Source: Saxidomus purpurata
Taxonomy: Eukaryota > Mollusca > Bivalvia > Venerida > Veneridae
DNA length: 64,000 nucleotides
Direction: 5' to 3'
Assembly (NCBI GenBank): GCA_022818135.1
Contig: JAFMSR010000019.1
Coordinates: 32,713,863 to 32,777,862, forward strand
The position numbers were made by a program, and so were the translations under genes. A model generated the notes under the pieces. That model worked only from the letters and a program-made list of their open reading frames with translations. It did no database searches and was not told the origin of the DNA. Every line of letters begins with the position of its first letter. Position 1 is the stretch's first letter. Shown here in pieces: positions 42,755-54,699 of this stretch.

Positions 42755-42920
42755 AAACTATATAACGACTTCGGATATAACGAATTTCGAGATATTAGGA
42801 ACAGGTTTTGTAGGCTTTTTAGGTTTTTCTCTTTTTTGTTTTATATCAAAAGCTATATGGATATAACATACTCTAGATCTAAGGATCAACTGGTCCCCAG
42901 GAGTTCGTTATAATACAGGG
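42755..42920. repeat. 'TTCGTTATA' dispersed repeat copy (copy A)
   Basis: CTTCGGATATAACGAATTTC to GGAGTTCGTTATAATACAG; counterpart at 53780-53945, family also at 14120 and 60665-61200. Confidence 0.55.
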
Positions 42921-43679
42921 TTATCAGTTTGTTCCTAAGGTTAATGAAATCGTTTAGAATTTTAATCAAGTTACGTCTTTGACAGACGTCGATACCAATA
43001 AAAATAGAAACAGGTTTCCCTGCTGATGCAACCCCTTATATGTTGTCTGAAGTATTTAGCCCTGGTTTCACGAAAACATTTACCAAGTTACATGCTCAAC
43101 TCATAGGGTTATGCCCCTATAGTGGCGAGTTCTGTAATGCACATGATCAATCATCAATATCGTCTGAGCGCTTAACTTTATCTATCAAAGCTTCTATCTA
43201 AGCTTCTATTTAAGCTTCTATCTAATATATATTAATAAGCGACTAAAAGACATACTTCTGACAGCGTATTTTGACTGTTTATCCTCCTGTACCGAATTTG
43301 ATGTTCAAGTACTTTGTCATACAGTATATACACATATATATCATACTGCATCTAAGCATTGTGAAAACAAACCCCATCCATATATAGGATTGGTATTCTT
43401 TCTCATGCATGATGCTGTGAAAGTTTCCATGTGGGAATATTAGACTTTTTCATATTTAACACACAGTTACATTGTACGTGCTAGAAAATAGCTCCGATTT
43501 TATAAATTCTTTCAATAGTGTGTTAATCCTTATACATTCTTCAATTTAAAGTCAAATACTATTCTGACTGGCCTTGCCTTTTAATGGAAATGTAATAAAG
43601 ATCTACATATATGCTTAGAATGCAAGTTAATGAATAAATGAATAGGGCAGTTATCTACAACTGTGTCAGTATCTGCAGT

Positions 43680-44078
43680 TTAAAGAGACGTAACCCTATA
43701 ACTAATGTCAAACTTAATAACCACGCCACATAAATGTCTAAGTGTGTATCTGTAGAGTCTAAAACCAGTTATAAAGCTGTCAGTGGGTCTTTTATAGTCA
43801 GCCATGACGGGAAGAAACGTGATGTAGTAGGCTTTTGCCTCTATCCTGGAAATAGAATAAAATCCCATGAGCACAGGAATAGTAAAAGATATGTAATTGT
43901 CTTCAGAATTATGATTATATGGGAGTGCATGTATGGCTTTCTTAAGAGCTCTGAAATACGTGACCTGATTCGTTGAAATCCAAAGCAGAAAGAAGACACT
44001 AACTGCGTCTATATAGATGAAGTCAAACCAACATGCCCCCAAGAGTTGTCTCCCCTCTTTGTCTCCAAATGAAGTCAT
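43680..44078 (-). CDS. unknown ORF conserved in both duplicates (132 aa, copy A)
   Basis: ATG at 44078. The predicted product has hydrophobic stretches (FIYIDAVSVFFLLWI, ISFTIPVLMGF, YYITFLPVMA) and no family I recognise. The copy-B ORF (54700-55122) differs by few substitutions and by one 27-nt deletion that keeps frame, just after VMAD. The very high identity of the whole duplicated segment means conservation is weak evidence for coding. It could equally be an exon of a membrane protein or chance. Confidence 0.3.
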   Translation of the reverse strand: MTSFGDKEGRQLLGACWFDFIYIDAVSVFFLLWISTNQVTYFRALKKAIHALPYNHNSEDNYISFTIPVLMGFYSISRIEAKAYYITFLPVMADYKRPTDSFITGFRLYRYTLRHLCGVVIKFDISYRVTSL

Positions 44079-44471
44079 TTAGTAGTTTAAGACAAGCCTT
44101 ATACGTACGAAGTTAATTCCAATTCTCAATAGTTTTATTAGAACTGGTCTTGAAATTTTCCAACCTGGAATCCAAATAAGTCATGACTAATCCGTACATT
44201 CTGACTATAATCAAGATCAAGGGAAATCTATTTTAAAAAACTGTAAATTCTAACAGCATTTTTAATTAGCTGCTCACGTTACTCGGGTAGAGAACTTGTG
44301 CATGCACAGTGGAAGAACTTGCCTTATTTCCGAACGTATCGCGTAGGTATCGAGTTGTCTTTTTTTCAACTTTCGCATTTTCAACAAATAGAGCTTTAGT
44401 TTGACAAAGTAATCAAAACTTGACGATTTATATAACATGTTCATGATTTTCTATGACAATTTAATTAAACT

Positions 44472-45135
44472 TTGTCAAGAGGACAATCATAACAAACTGC
44501 AGACGTTTTGCATTCAATTTGATGGAATTCTTTCCCTGAAATGTTTGATATAAACTGGCTTGGTGGTTTCAGTGGAGTTATCGTTTGTATAAAATGATTA
44601 ACACACGTACGACGAACGTCCACATCCGCTCACCTTTGTGCAAGGTGAGTTAAAAAGGGTAAACCATGTAGACCCCTACCTTTAACATGTAAACACGTGA
44701 TCATGACTTAGAATGTGAGAAAAAGTAAGTCGGTCTGATGATAAAGTTATGCATTGTTGATTATACAATGTATGAATAACGGTTGTTAAATACATATGAT
44801 AAGGGACACAATCAAGGTAGGTAGGTACGGCAATGTTCATCCGTGATTGTGTTTCCAATTTGTACACGCGCCGCCACTCATGTACGCTGTATATGATAAA
44901 ATAGGTGTGTACTGTTTAATCTGACTTTCCGATAATTAGTTTTCACCTGTGAACCTTTTAAAAACTTTATTATAACAAGTTCACTGTGATGATCCTACGG
45001 CTTTGAACTCGGAGAGTATTTGGGATTCGGAGCAGTTATTTATAGCTTTAGAAACAGGTTGTGTAGAACTTTCTTTGGTTTTTAACAAGGTGTCACGTGG
45101 GACACCTTGTTATAGTAGGCAATTTTGAAAACGAC
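44472..45135. other. spacer after duplication copy A, no gene recognised
   Basis: Only short chance ORFs. If the duplication continues past copy B's gap, the matching sequence is hidden in 55464-55963. Confidence 0.5.
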
Positions 45136-45142
45136 TCAGCGG

Positions 45143-45288
45143 AGGGGCTTATACGTTTGACGCTGGCCGGAGTAAGCCGGGGTACGCCGGTATATCCAAA
45201 CCTCATTGCTTAAAAGGCGCCGATTTCATTCTGGCTTTTTGAAACGAATAGAACGGCGTACGCCTGATGCGTCAAACGTATAGCCCCT
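45143..45288. mobile_element. 146 bp foldback/MITE-like element
   Basis: Ends AGGGGCTTATACGTTTGACG and GCGTCAAACGTATAGCCCCT are inverted repeats apart from one indel. The interior is GC-rich with CCGG(AG)TA-type sub-repeats. No coding capacity. Confidence 0.7.
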
Positions 45289-45289
45289 G

Positions 45290-48200
45290 ACAGTTTGAAC
45301 AGCCATAGGTTTCTCCTTTCGCCTGCAAAGTAGATCGACTTTAGCTGAAACGCGTGTTGATCGTGTTTGTGATCTCGACTTAAAAATAAACTAAAACCAG
45401 TTTCCGTTGCGTAATACACGTGTTAATGCTTTAAATCATTGTAACACTAATGTAGGCAAAATTCAGAGTATTTGAATTACTACACCATCAGGCAGATTCA
45501 GGATCAAATCTTGTTTTGGAATCCCGCATGTTTACATGTATTATGGAAATTAAACGTAATCGAGAGGAGTATTTAGATCCGACATTTCATACAACGTGAA
45601 CATCCTTATTTCCATTCAGTAAAATTACATGCGTGCTTAAAACGGAAATGGATAATAAAAGTGGGTTTTTGTTAAAGGGGGAGGTATTATAAACATAAAC
45701 GATGAAGTAAATGAATGATACAATGTATTCGGTTTAATTGTCGGATTTCATCAAATGATTTTAAATCCATTCGGACTCGAAAAGCTGCAGACACCCCGCC
45801 ATTTTGAATGACCGATAGTGGCGACCCATAACTTAGCGACCGATAGACGTTATTGAGATATGCTGAGTTACTCCGCTTGAGTGAACGGTGTAACCGGTGA
45901 AGAGGTTAAATAATTTCTGTTACCTCCAGAGAGTTACAACGTGTTTACTTACATAATTGATATCACTTAAATATTAACTTATCATATATGCAGTCTCACG
46001 TAATTAAAAGCTTGGTTTTTTTTTAATATTTGAAGAAATGGATTGCTTTGCATTTACTAGGCAATATCCCCAGACTTTTTCCAACTTTACCGGTTAGTTT
46101 GTCTAGATCATCTTGTAACATAGTGCAACCTGTAAATATTTTGAATGCTCGGATTTAATTGAATATAGGTAGGAAGTGTCTCCTTGTCTGGTCCCTGGAA
46201 TTTTATTGAGTGAACCAGACTTGGAGACTGTGCTTGTCTGGTTCAACTGGACAGAGACAAATGGGGGGATATGTCTCAACGTCCAGCTCTATTTCTGTTA
46301 ACCGACAACCTATACTGTAAAATTATTTGTAACATATTAAAAAACTTTATTACTTTTGAAATATTTGCTTGACCTGATTGAGAGGAAAGCACTGTCTTTA
46401 TTTATGCTAAATTTACTAATAGTTGATTTTTCTACTATTGCATAACTTTGCACCAGTTAATGCGAGTGTGTCTTTAAATTCAATTGTTCACACATTTGTA
46501 CAACACACATCCAATGTCAACATAAACAATATCGGATTTATTCAAAGATATAAATGTTCTTGTTATTACTGAAGCATAATATATTTCATTTATAGTATTG
46601 CTATGTTAGGGCTCACCATGTACATACTTCATTAATAGTGTTACTATTTAAGTGCTCACCATGTATACATTTCATTTAAACTGTTACTATGTTAATGCTC
46701 AAATATTTGCAAAATGTCTGTGTCCCATCATAGCAAGGCAAATTGTGGCTTTAAAAAAGGACCCCTTGCCCTCTATCTGATGTCCATTAACTTCTTTCTT
46801 TAAACAACATTTCTGAACTCACAGCATTAAACTTTAACAATCTTTTTATGAACCAGAAGGCCATGGGCTTAAATAATTGGCATGCAGCATTGGGTATAAT
46901 GCCTAAAATACAAACATTTTAAATTCTTATTGTCTGAAACCAGAGTAACATGTGGCCATTTAAACCCTCTTGTTTTAACAGAATTGTTGCCATTTTCAAC
47001 TTGGCGAGTTTTCAATTATAAATTGTAATATCTTCAGTATCAATGATCCCACTGTTCTGAACTCCACCTTCAAAATCTACAATGACAAATTTTTCATATA
47101 AATGCTCATTGTCCTTTTGTATTTAGCACATAGCTCTACATCCCAATGATAACATGATTGCATCTATCATACATTCATGGTACTTTGAAATTGTAAGTGA
47201 AACTTGTCACACCCAATGTATAAATCACTATTGATGGTTAAAAGGACGTTATGCGCATCTTACTGCACATAATGTATTTTTGGTGACAGTTTTATAAAGC
47301 AATTTTTGGTTGCTGTTCGTTTAAATGTGTTAAATTAATGATTATGCCGCATTAGTATTTGAAGTTTGTGCTTTAGATATAAAAAATATCGGACTGATAA
47401 AATGATAGTTGATTGTGTCGTTATTGATGTTGGTCGAGATTTCGGCAGTGGAAGGGAAGCAACTCCTGCATGCAGTTGTTCTTATCTTAAATTGACTCTC
47501 CCAGTCAAATAAGAAAAATCAATATTTGGAAACTTATTATTTCATACTGGTAGCGTGAAGAGTTTGGTATATTGGGTTAAAAGCTATTATTTCCTTTACG
47601 CTTTTGTACACACACCATATTCAGCTGGATTTTTACTTGAAAAAAATGCGCATAATGTCACTTTAATACACTTAAAGTATTCTACTATTAAATCATAGCT
47701 TTGTGAAAGACCATCTTCCGCATATACACTTGTGATGCATTTTCAATCTGATACATAAAACTGCATTTTATGATTTTAGCTCAAATGGACTAATAGTGCT
47801 ATTGAGATCGCATTATGTCTATCATCCATCCATCCACAATTTCCTTCAACAACATCATGTTGTCTGAAACCATTATCTCATTGTTAAAACTTTGCAGGGA
47901 TGTTTCTTGCATGAAACTCTATCAATGTTGTTCAAAATATTTCATTCCATGCAGAACTCTAATTGCTATGGCAACAAATAGAAAACACTTAAAGACTCTT
48001 CTTCTCTAAAACCACAAGGCCTAGAGGTTAAATATTTAGCATGTGGCATTGTCTACTGGATCTCTACCAAGATTACTCAAATTATGACCCCCATGTCAAA
48101 ACTGAACACAACCGAGGTTTCACTTGGTTTTACATAGGCTTATATGGGAACAAATTTCACTCTAAATTCACAAGACCTAAATATTAGATATTTGGCATGT

Positions 48201-49190
48201 AGAAATGCCTAGTCCACCTTTACCAAGATTGTTCAGCTCCAGGTCATGTGTTGAGGGTGCTGATAATGATTTTTGTGTGACTCAATGTAAAAGGTAATCA
48301 GAAATTTTTAACATATTTGGAATGCAACAGAAATGCGTTAAATACAGTCAAAGTTTGTGTAATGTCATATGTAAATGCAATGCAAGCTAGTATCATCATG
48401 AATATGGTTAAAAAACATTTATCCCATCAGCAACACAATTTCATAGATAGTATGTAATATGATCTCAAATATTTGATCTCGTTCATTTGTTATTTGTTCG
48501 CTTTTTTGTACATATGTTTTGTTACAATAGTTTATTTCATTTAACTATATTTTATATATTTAAAATATCTTCTTAATATCTTGCACCTATTGATATTCCA
48601 ATGCCACAAGTTTTTCAAAATCCAATGCCTCAGTCTGTCCCTACTGTCATATAAAGGCTGTAACTCTCCTACATGGATTGATTGGGATTGCATTCCGTCC
48701 GTCGGACTCCGTCTGTCCGTCAGTCCAATGTTGTAAAACTTTGCAGGGATGTTTCTTGCATGAAACTCTATCAAAATGTTCAGTGATTCCATGCAAAACT
48801 TTGGTTGCTATGGCATAAAATACGAAACAATTAAAAAATATTGTCTAAAACCGCATGGCCAAGAGCATAGATACTGTAAGCGAAGTATATCACTCATTTT
48901 GCAGAGGACACCTTGTTGTCAGCACTTTCAGTGCTTTGATTATAATAGTATATGTCTTTCTGAACCTGAACAGACTTTGGAGCAATGAAATACCTACACG
49001 CCAATTTATTTTTCTTGGAAAGACATTGCACTAACAGGCAATTACAACGAGTAAAGAAACGCAAAACCGATTAAAATATCAATATCAGTTGGAAATGTCC
49101 TAATAATAGTTCAGTTTTACGATTAATGCAGTGTTTTGGCCAGAACCATAAGCAATTAAAACAATTTAATAGGAGCGTACACACTTACCG
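45290..49190. repeat. spacer with mollusc-type dispersed repeats, no gene recognised
   Basis: Two related segments (47860-48030 and 48725-48870) share AACTTTGCAGGGATGTTTCT, GCATGAAACTCTATCAA, ATTCCATGCA and TTGCTATGGCA. A three-unit ~50 bp repeat with GCTCACCATGTA is at 46590-46700. No ORF here has domain support. Confidence 0.5.
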
Positions 49191-49262
49191 ATACTGAAAG
49201 GCCAATTATTTGACGGATTTGACCAAGACAAATATTCGCGTTTAGTTCAAGAACAAGCTGGA

Positions 49263-49801
49263 TCAATGGTACGGTGCCCGTGATGTTACATGTGATAAAT
49301 TTTGAATTATTTCGTAATTACATTTCGTAAAAACGAAATAAGATTTCGTAAAAACCAAATAATACGATTTCGTAATAACAAAATAACATTTCGAAAAAAC
49401 GAAATAATATTTCGTATAAACGAAATTACATTTCGTAAAAAACGAAATAAGATTACGTAAAAACGAAATGTTATTTCGTTCTTAAGATATGTATTTCGTA
49501 AAGACGAAATGATATTTTCTTTTTACGAAACTTTATTTCGTTTTTCTTATTTTGTAAAAACGAAATAAGATTTCGTAAAAAAACAAATATTATTTCGTAA
49601 AAACCAAATATCATTTCGTAGTTACAAAAATACGTTTCATAAAAACAAATTAACATTTCCAAATTACGAAATATTATTTCGATTTTATGAAATCTTATTT
49701 CGTTTTTCGAAATATTTATTCGTTTTTTTGAAATGTTATTTCGTTTCTACGAAATAATTCAAAATGTATCACATTTCACTTCACGGGCACCGTACCATTG
49801 A
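49263..49801. mobile_element. 539 bp MITE with palindromic TTTCGTAAAAACGAAA satellite core
   Basis: Long inverted ends: GGTACGGTGCCCGTGA on the left, its complement on the right, extending inward over about 50 bp to GAATTATTTCGTA. The interior is about 25 units of a self-complementary TTTCGT(A)nACGAAAT motif, in opposed halves. The equivalent place in copy A (38298-38312) lacks it. Confidence 0.9.
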
Positions 49802-50466
49802 ATTCAATGTAATTAGTGGGATTGAATTCAATGTAATAAGTGGGAAGCTATCACGTTTGTTCATGTACATAACAAGATGACATGCGCATACAGTGAAGCA
49901 AGGAGCGAACACCCTTTGGAACACAGTATTGTATTTGTTGTCGAGAGGTGTTATTCTGAAGAGGTCGGTTCCTTATACAATTGATGCAACGGGAATGAAA
50001 ATGTGTGTCTTTTTATGCAGGTTGTTGCTCTAGAGAGATGGCATTCGAGGGGGTTGGACTATATTACATTTTGTATCAGCATGTATCGGTTGGTCAATTA
50101 TCCTTTGATTATGGCACCTTCCGCATAACTATGTTCTCAACATCTACTGGCTGAAATTTAATGAAACTTCGTGAGAGGTTTCAGTTACAAGAACAGATGT
50201 ACCTATTAAAAGCATGTTCCAGTATGATGCCAAAGTTCTCAGTAACCTTAGTTCTTCGTCGTGTCTGATGTAACAGTTTTAAACTAATAATGAATCCTAA
50301 GGTTCAGCATTAAATAACACTCAAAATCAGTTGTAGCATGTAATTTTACATTTGTCAATAATAATTTATCATGTTAAACATTTCAATCTTTAAACATGTA
50401 GTTTTAAAAGTAAGATAAATTTAAGAGCATAAAAATGCAAACCGTACTTTACCACAAAACTCTTGC
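49802..50466. other. left part of duplication copy B, no gene recognised
   Basis: Begins with a short tandem pair of ATTGAATTCAATGTAAT(T/A)A. One unit related to the 39-bp minisatellite lies near 50140. Confidence 0.5.
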
Positions 50467-50700
50467 TTAAAGCTGCTCGCTCTCAGATTTTGGTGGAAAA
50501 TTAAAGCTCTCAGAACGCTCTGATATTAACATTTTTTCAGAACGAAAAGTCAAATAAATAGGTTAAAGTATAAATTCCTGTTACATATATCTGTACACTT
50601 GAAATTATAAAGTGTTACAAACATTTTTGAAAAAAAAAATCATGTAGCCTAGCGGTGCCGTTAAACCAAGCTCAACAACATTTGTAGCGGATTTTTGAAA
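50467..50700. repeat. AGCTGCTCGCTCTCAG-family MITE copy
   Basis: Opens TTAAAGCTGCTCGCTCTCAG; shares GTATAAATTCCTG and TAGC-TAGCGGTG with 7667-7900. The right end is not clear. Confidence 0.6.
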
Positions 50701-50829
50701 ATTGCTATGTTGATTCTCGATTGTTGTGTTGATACTACCATTTAGTTCTACACGTTATGTTCTAATACATCATTTTGAAGAAATGTAAATATTGCACTAG
50801 AAACTTAAAAAAAAATCGAAAACATAATT

Positions 50830-51010
50830 TGTACGTATACTCATACATGTACATGTAAAAATTGACCAAACATATAAGGTGTACATAATTTGAATGCATG
50901 CTAGTTCACATTTGCGTAATATTAACTATGTACATAATTTGTATGCATACATTTACGAGAATACATTGACGCAATTTTGATAGTATACATAATTTGTATG
51001 CATACTAGTA
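50830..51010. repeat. ~45 bp minisatellite (copy B)
   Basis: Three to four units with GTACATAATTTGTATGCATAC; relates to 38935-39640. Confidence 0.7.
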
Positions 51011-51101
51011 CTAGGGTTTTCACACATGCACAATTATTGTTGCGTTCTTACAGAGCTCGCTACACTGTTATATACCATGATTATGTCACTAATTGCACAC
51101 A

Positions 51102-51827
51102 TTACAATTCACACATGAAAGCCCACTTCCCTCCGCATACTGCGTCATAACACAATCTACTTGAGCCTAATATTAAACACAGATCAGCTGCTTTATTGTC
51201 CGGATTCCCTGGACCCCATTTGATAAATTTATCCGGTGTTCCATCATAATGTATCCAAGGCGAATTTACGTCTTTACGCTGACTATCGACATAAACATGT
51301 GTTGAAAACCCTTGAAGTACGCTTTTAGCATCCCCATATTTCAGCTCCGTATCGATTTTAATCAGATTTCCTCCGTCCTTATTGCAGTGTGTTTTCGCAT
51401 CTTCTTGGGTTTTCATAACTGTATACAGTTTCAAACAGAATCCGTTAGCTGTCTCATTGTAACTAACAGGGCAGAGTTTTTCACAAATACTAAAATCTGT
51501 TTTAATTTTAACCTCGGTTGATTGTCTTTTGTTCTTCTGGCAATTTCGTGATCGTTTTCTTATTCCGAAGAAGCCAACTCTGGGAGCTGTACAGGCTGAC
51601 CACGTGGTCCATTCGTCACATGGGTGAAGATTCGTAATCGCCATTCCAATAAGGGTGAGTAAAGGCTTATTAAGTTGTCTCCCCATTTTCAATAACATGT
51701 GTCCATTCACCTCATTGAAGGAGGTGACATTACCGTCAGATGCAGATACAAAACCTCCGTCCATATTTGCTACAAACAGAAGCAAAGTAAACGACATAGC
51801 ATGACTAAAAATCCAATTTTTCGCCAT
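51102..51827 (-). CDS. secreted TSP1-like + C-type lectin domain protein, copy B (241 aa, single exon)
   Basis: Same length and architecture as copy A: ATG at 51827, signal peptide 1-28, TSP1-like module 69-119, C-type lectin domain 119-239. About 33 residues differ, with roughly 13 in the last 35 or so. Ligand-region motifs have shifted: NPD for DPD at 208-210, and CYD for WYD at 226-228, where a Trp became an extra Cys. All six canonical lectin-domain cysteines are kept. The frame is intact, so it is probably functional and possibly of altered specificity. If the duplication were an uncollapsed haplotype, these would be two alleles. Confidence 0.88.
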   Translation of the reverse strand: MAKNWIFSHAMSFTLLLFVANMDGGFVSASDGNVTSFNEVNGHMLLKMGRQLNKPLLTLIGMAITNLHPCDEWTTWSACTAPRVGFFGIRKRSRNCQKNKRQSTEVKIKTDFSICEKLCPVSYNETANGFCLKLYTVMKTQEDAKTHCNKDGGNLIKIDTELKYGDAKSVLQGFSTHVYVDSQRKDVNSPWIHYDGTPDKFIKWGPGNPDNKAADLCLILGSSRLCYDAVCGGKWAFMCEL

Positions 51828-52689
51828 TTCTATAATTTCATATTCCAGTGAGTGCAAACATTTACTGAATATGTCTACTCGTACAAGCACGTTACCGAAG
51901 TGAGTTTGTATTTACTGTAAATTGGGTATATTTCGCGATGATTTAAATTTCGCTATTTTCGCGAATTTCCAACATGTAATTAAAAAAGCTCGTGAAAGAT
52001 TCATATTACATGGATTTACTATACCAATAGAATTCTGCTTTTGCAAACTTAAAATTCGCGAATAAGAGTATGTATCTGCTCACAAATCGCGAAATTTTCG
52101 CCACGCGAAAATTAGCCAATGTACAGAACCACGAAGTTCACGTGTACCTGTCATGTGTATATGCGGTATGCAAGCGTCTAGAATAGAATGTTGGTTAATC
52201 ATTTACATTTCTGCTGTTTATTTGTATCTGGAAATATAGGAAAAGCAAGCGAAAACCTTCGTTTTCAAACCTTTAAATACGTTTTTTACCTTTTTTTCGT
52301 TACTTTTAAGGAGCGAGTTATTCTCATTTCAAATGTTCCATTCCGAGTTCATTCATTCATTGACTCATTTGTTTAAATCAATAAATCGTTCGTTCAGTCA
52401 TTTAGTGCATTTATTTATTCAGTTTTTCTTTCGTCGTTCGATTATTCATTATTTACTTCAGTCAATCATTCAATATTTCAGTCAGTCAGTTTGTCATTCC
52501 TGTAGCTGTATATTATATCAGACCTTCGTTTAGTCATTTAATTAGTTGTTCGTATAACTATTCAGACGAATAATCATTTAGTCAGTAATTCGTTTGATCA
52601 GTCTCTCAGTTTGTAATTTAGTCAGATACTCATCATATCAGTTTGTCCGTAATAAAGCTGCACATTTTATCTGTCGCTGACAGTTATTC

Positions 52690-53040
52690 CTCATATAAGC
52701 CAGTCAGTTAACTCTATATAAACATAAGCTAGTCAGTCAATTCCGTACATAAGTTAGTCGGTTAACTCCTTATATAAGACTGTCAGTTAACTACTTATAT
52801 AAGTCAGTCGGTTAACTTCTTATATAAGACTGTTAGTTAACTCTTTATATAAGCCTGTTAGTTAACTCTTTATATAAGGCTGTCAGTTAACTCCTTGTAC
52901 AGGCATGTTAGTAAATTCTTTATATAAGCCTATTACTTAATTCCTCATATAAGCCTGTCAGTTAACTACTTATACAGGCCAGTTAGTTAATCCTTTATAT
53001 TAGCCTGCGCTTAACTCCTTATAATAACTCAGTCAGTTTG
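52690..53040 (+). repeat. ~26 bp minisatellite (copy B)
   Basis: Counterpart of 41490-41830, same unit type (CTTATATAAGCCTGTCAGTTAA). Confidence 0.85.
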
Positions 53041-53103
53041 CCATTCATGTAGTTGCTCATTTTATCAGTCAGTCAGCTAGAGATTTAGACAGTTGTTCGT
53101 TTT

Positions 53104-53128
53104 GTCGGTCGGTCGGTCGGTCAGTCAT
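53104..53128 (+). repeat. short (GGTC/AGTC) tract, unexpanded counterpart of the copy-A microsatellite
   Basis: About six units, with identical flanks to 41881-41900 and 42031-42060. Confidence 0.85.
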
Positions 53129-53779
53129 TATATAAGTCAGTCACTGTGTTACGCAGTTAGTCGTTCGCATAAGCTAGCTATAAGATATCGCATTGCTAAA
53201 AGAAGCACTATCTTACACTGTTGTCGCATAGCATGAATGATATAATATTTGCAAGTATTATTACTTTTCTTTCAAAGTATAACATTCACCATTGGTAGAA
53301 TCAGGTTTTAGGATTTGTTGCAGTATACGTTAACACATTTAATAATCTATGTAAAAATATTGTTGTACAATTAAAGTGCGCATATCGATTAATTACATAA
53401 TGTCTTCTCTGTGATGATTAGTTGTGATGAATGTTGTTCTTTCCCATTGCATTTAATTATCATTTAACTTAATTATGAGTTTATAATCTGCTGGATGTAG
53501 GGAGCGCCCCTTTCACTCCGTTTCTAACACATAACCTCTTAGCAATAAGCATATGGAAGACGCGAGAAAAGAAAATAAACCTTGGCCTGAATATGATATG
53601 TTAATTAGCATTACCATGACAACGTTTTATTAATGACGCAAAAGCTGATATCAGTAATACGCAAATAATTCTTCTCGTGCCAAACTCCGTCAGTTGAAAC
53701 AAATGAAAATGTTAGCCGAAATTATAAGAGGATACACACTGGTATGCCTGCGCCTACTGATAAACAAAATGGAAACATA

Positions 53780-53945
53780 TTCGGATATAACAACTACGGA
53801 TACAGCGATTTTCGTGATATTAGGAACAGATTTTTAAGGCTTTCTAGGTTTATCTCTTTTTTATTTTATATCAAAAGCTATATGGATATAACATACTCTA
53901 GATATAAGGATCAACTGGCCCGAAGGAGTTCGTTATATACAGGGT
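53780..53945. repeat. 'TTCGTTATA' dispersed repeat copy (copy B)
   Basis: Counterpart of 42755-42920 with more differences (CGGATATAACAACTACGGAT at the left, AGGAGTTCGTTATATACAGG at the right). Confidence 0.5.
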
Positions 53946-54699
53946 TATCAGTTTGTTCCTAAGGTTAATGAAATCGTTTAGAATTTTAATCAAGTTACGT
54001 CTTTGACAGACGTCGATACCAATAAAAATAGAAACAGGTTTCCCTGCTGATGCAACCCCTTATATGTTGTCTGAAGTATTTAGCCCTGGTTTCACGAAAA
54101 CACCAAGTTACATGCTCAACTCATAGGGTTATGCCCCTATAGTGGCGAGTTCTGTAATGCACATGATCAATCATCAATATCGTCTGAGCGTTTAACTTTA
54201 TCTATCAAAGCTTCTATCTAAGCTTCTATTTAAGCTTCTATCTAATATATATTAATAATCGACTAAAAGACATACTTCTGACAGCGTATTTTGACTGTTT
54301 ATCCTCCTGTACCGAATTTGATGTTCAAGTACTTTGTCATACAGTATATACACATATATATCATACTGCATCTAAGCATTGTGAAAACAAACCCCATCCA
54401 TATATAGGATTGGTATTCTTTCTCATGCATGATGCTGTGAAAGTTTCAATGTGGGAATATTAGACTTTTTCATATTTAACACACAGTTACATTGTACGTG
54501 CTAGAAAATAGCTCCGATTTTAGAAATTCGTTCAATAGTGTGTTAATCCTTATACATTCTTCAATTTAAAGTCAAATAATATTCTGACTGGCCTTGCCTT
54601 TTAATGGAAATGTAATAAAGATCTACATATATGCTTAGAATGCAAGTTAATGAAAAAATGAATAGGGCAGTTATCTACAACAGTGTCAGTATCTGCAGT

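Larger units (their letters stand above)
39825..44471. repeat. segmental duplication copy A
   Basis: Aligns collinearly with 51013-55463. The stretch 42930-44460 is nearly identical to 53955-55463, while similarity falls towards 39.8 kb. Weaker similarity extends further left (38216 with 49190, around TTTGACGGATTTGACCAA). Confidence 0.9.

Noticed and set aside
42657..42913. Short plus ORFs with a signal-like start (also 53744-53962)
   Set aside because: A hydrophobic start is present in both duplicates, but the frame runs straight into a dispersed repeat and differs between copies; insufficient support.
49308..49755. CRISPR-like palindromic repeats
   Set aside because: Irregular spacing, no unique spacers, and enclosed by MITE inverted ends.
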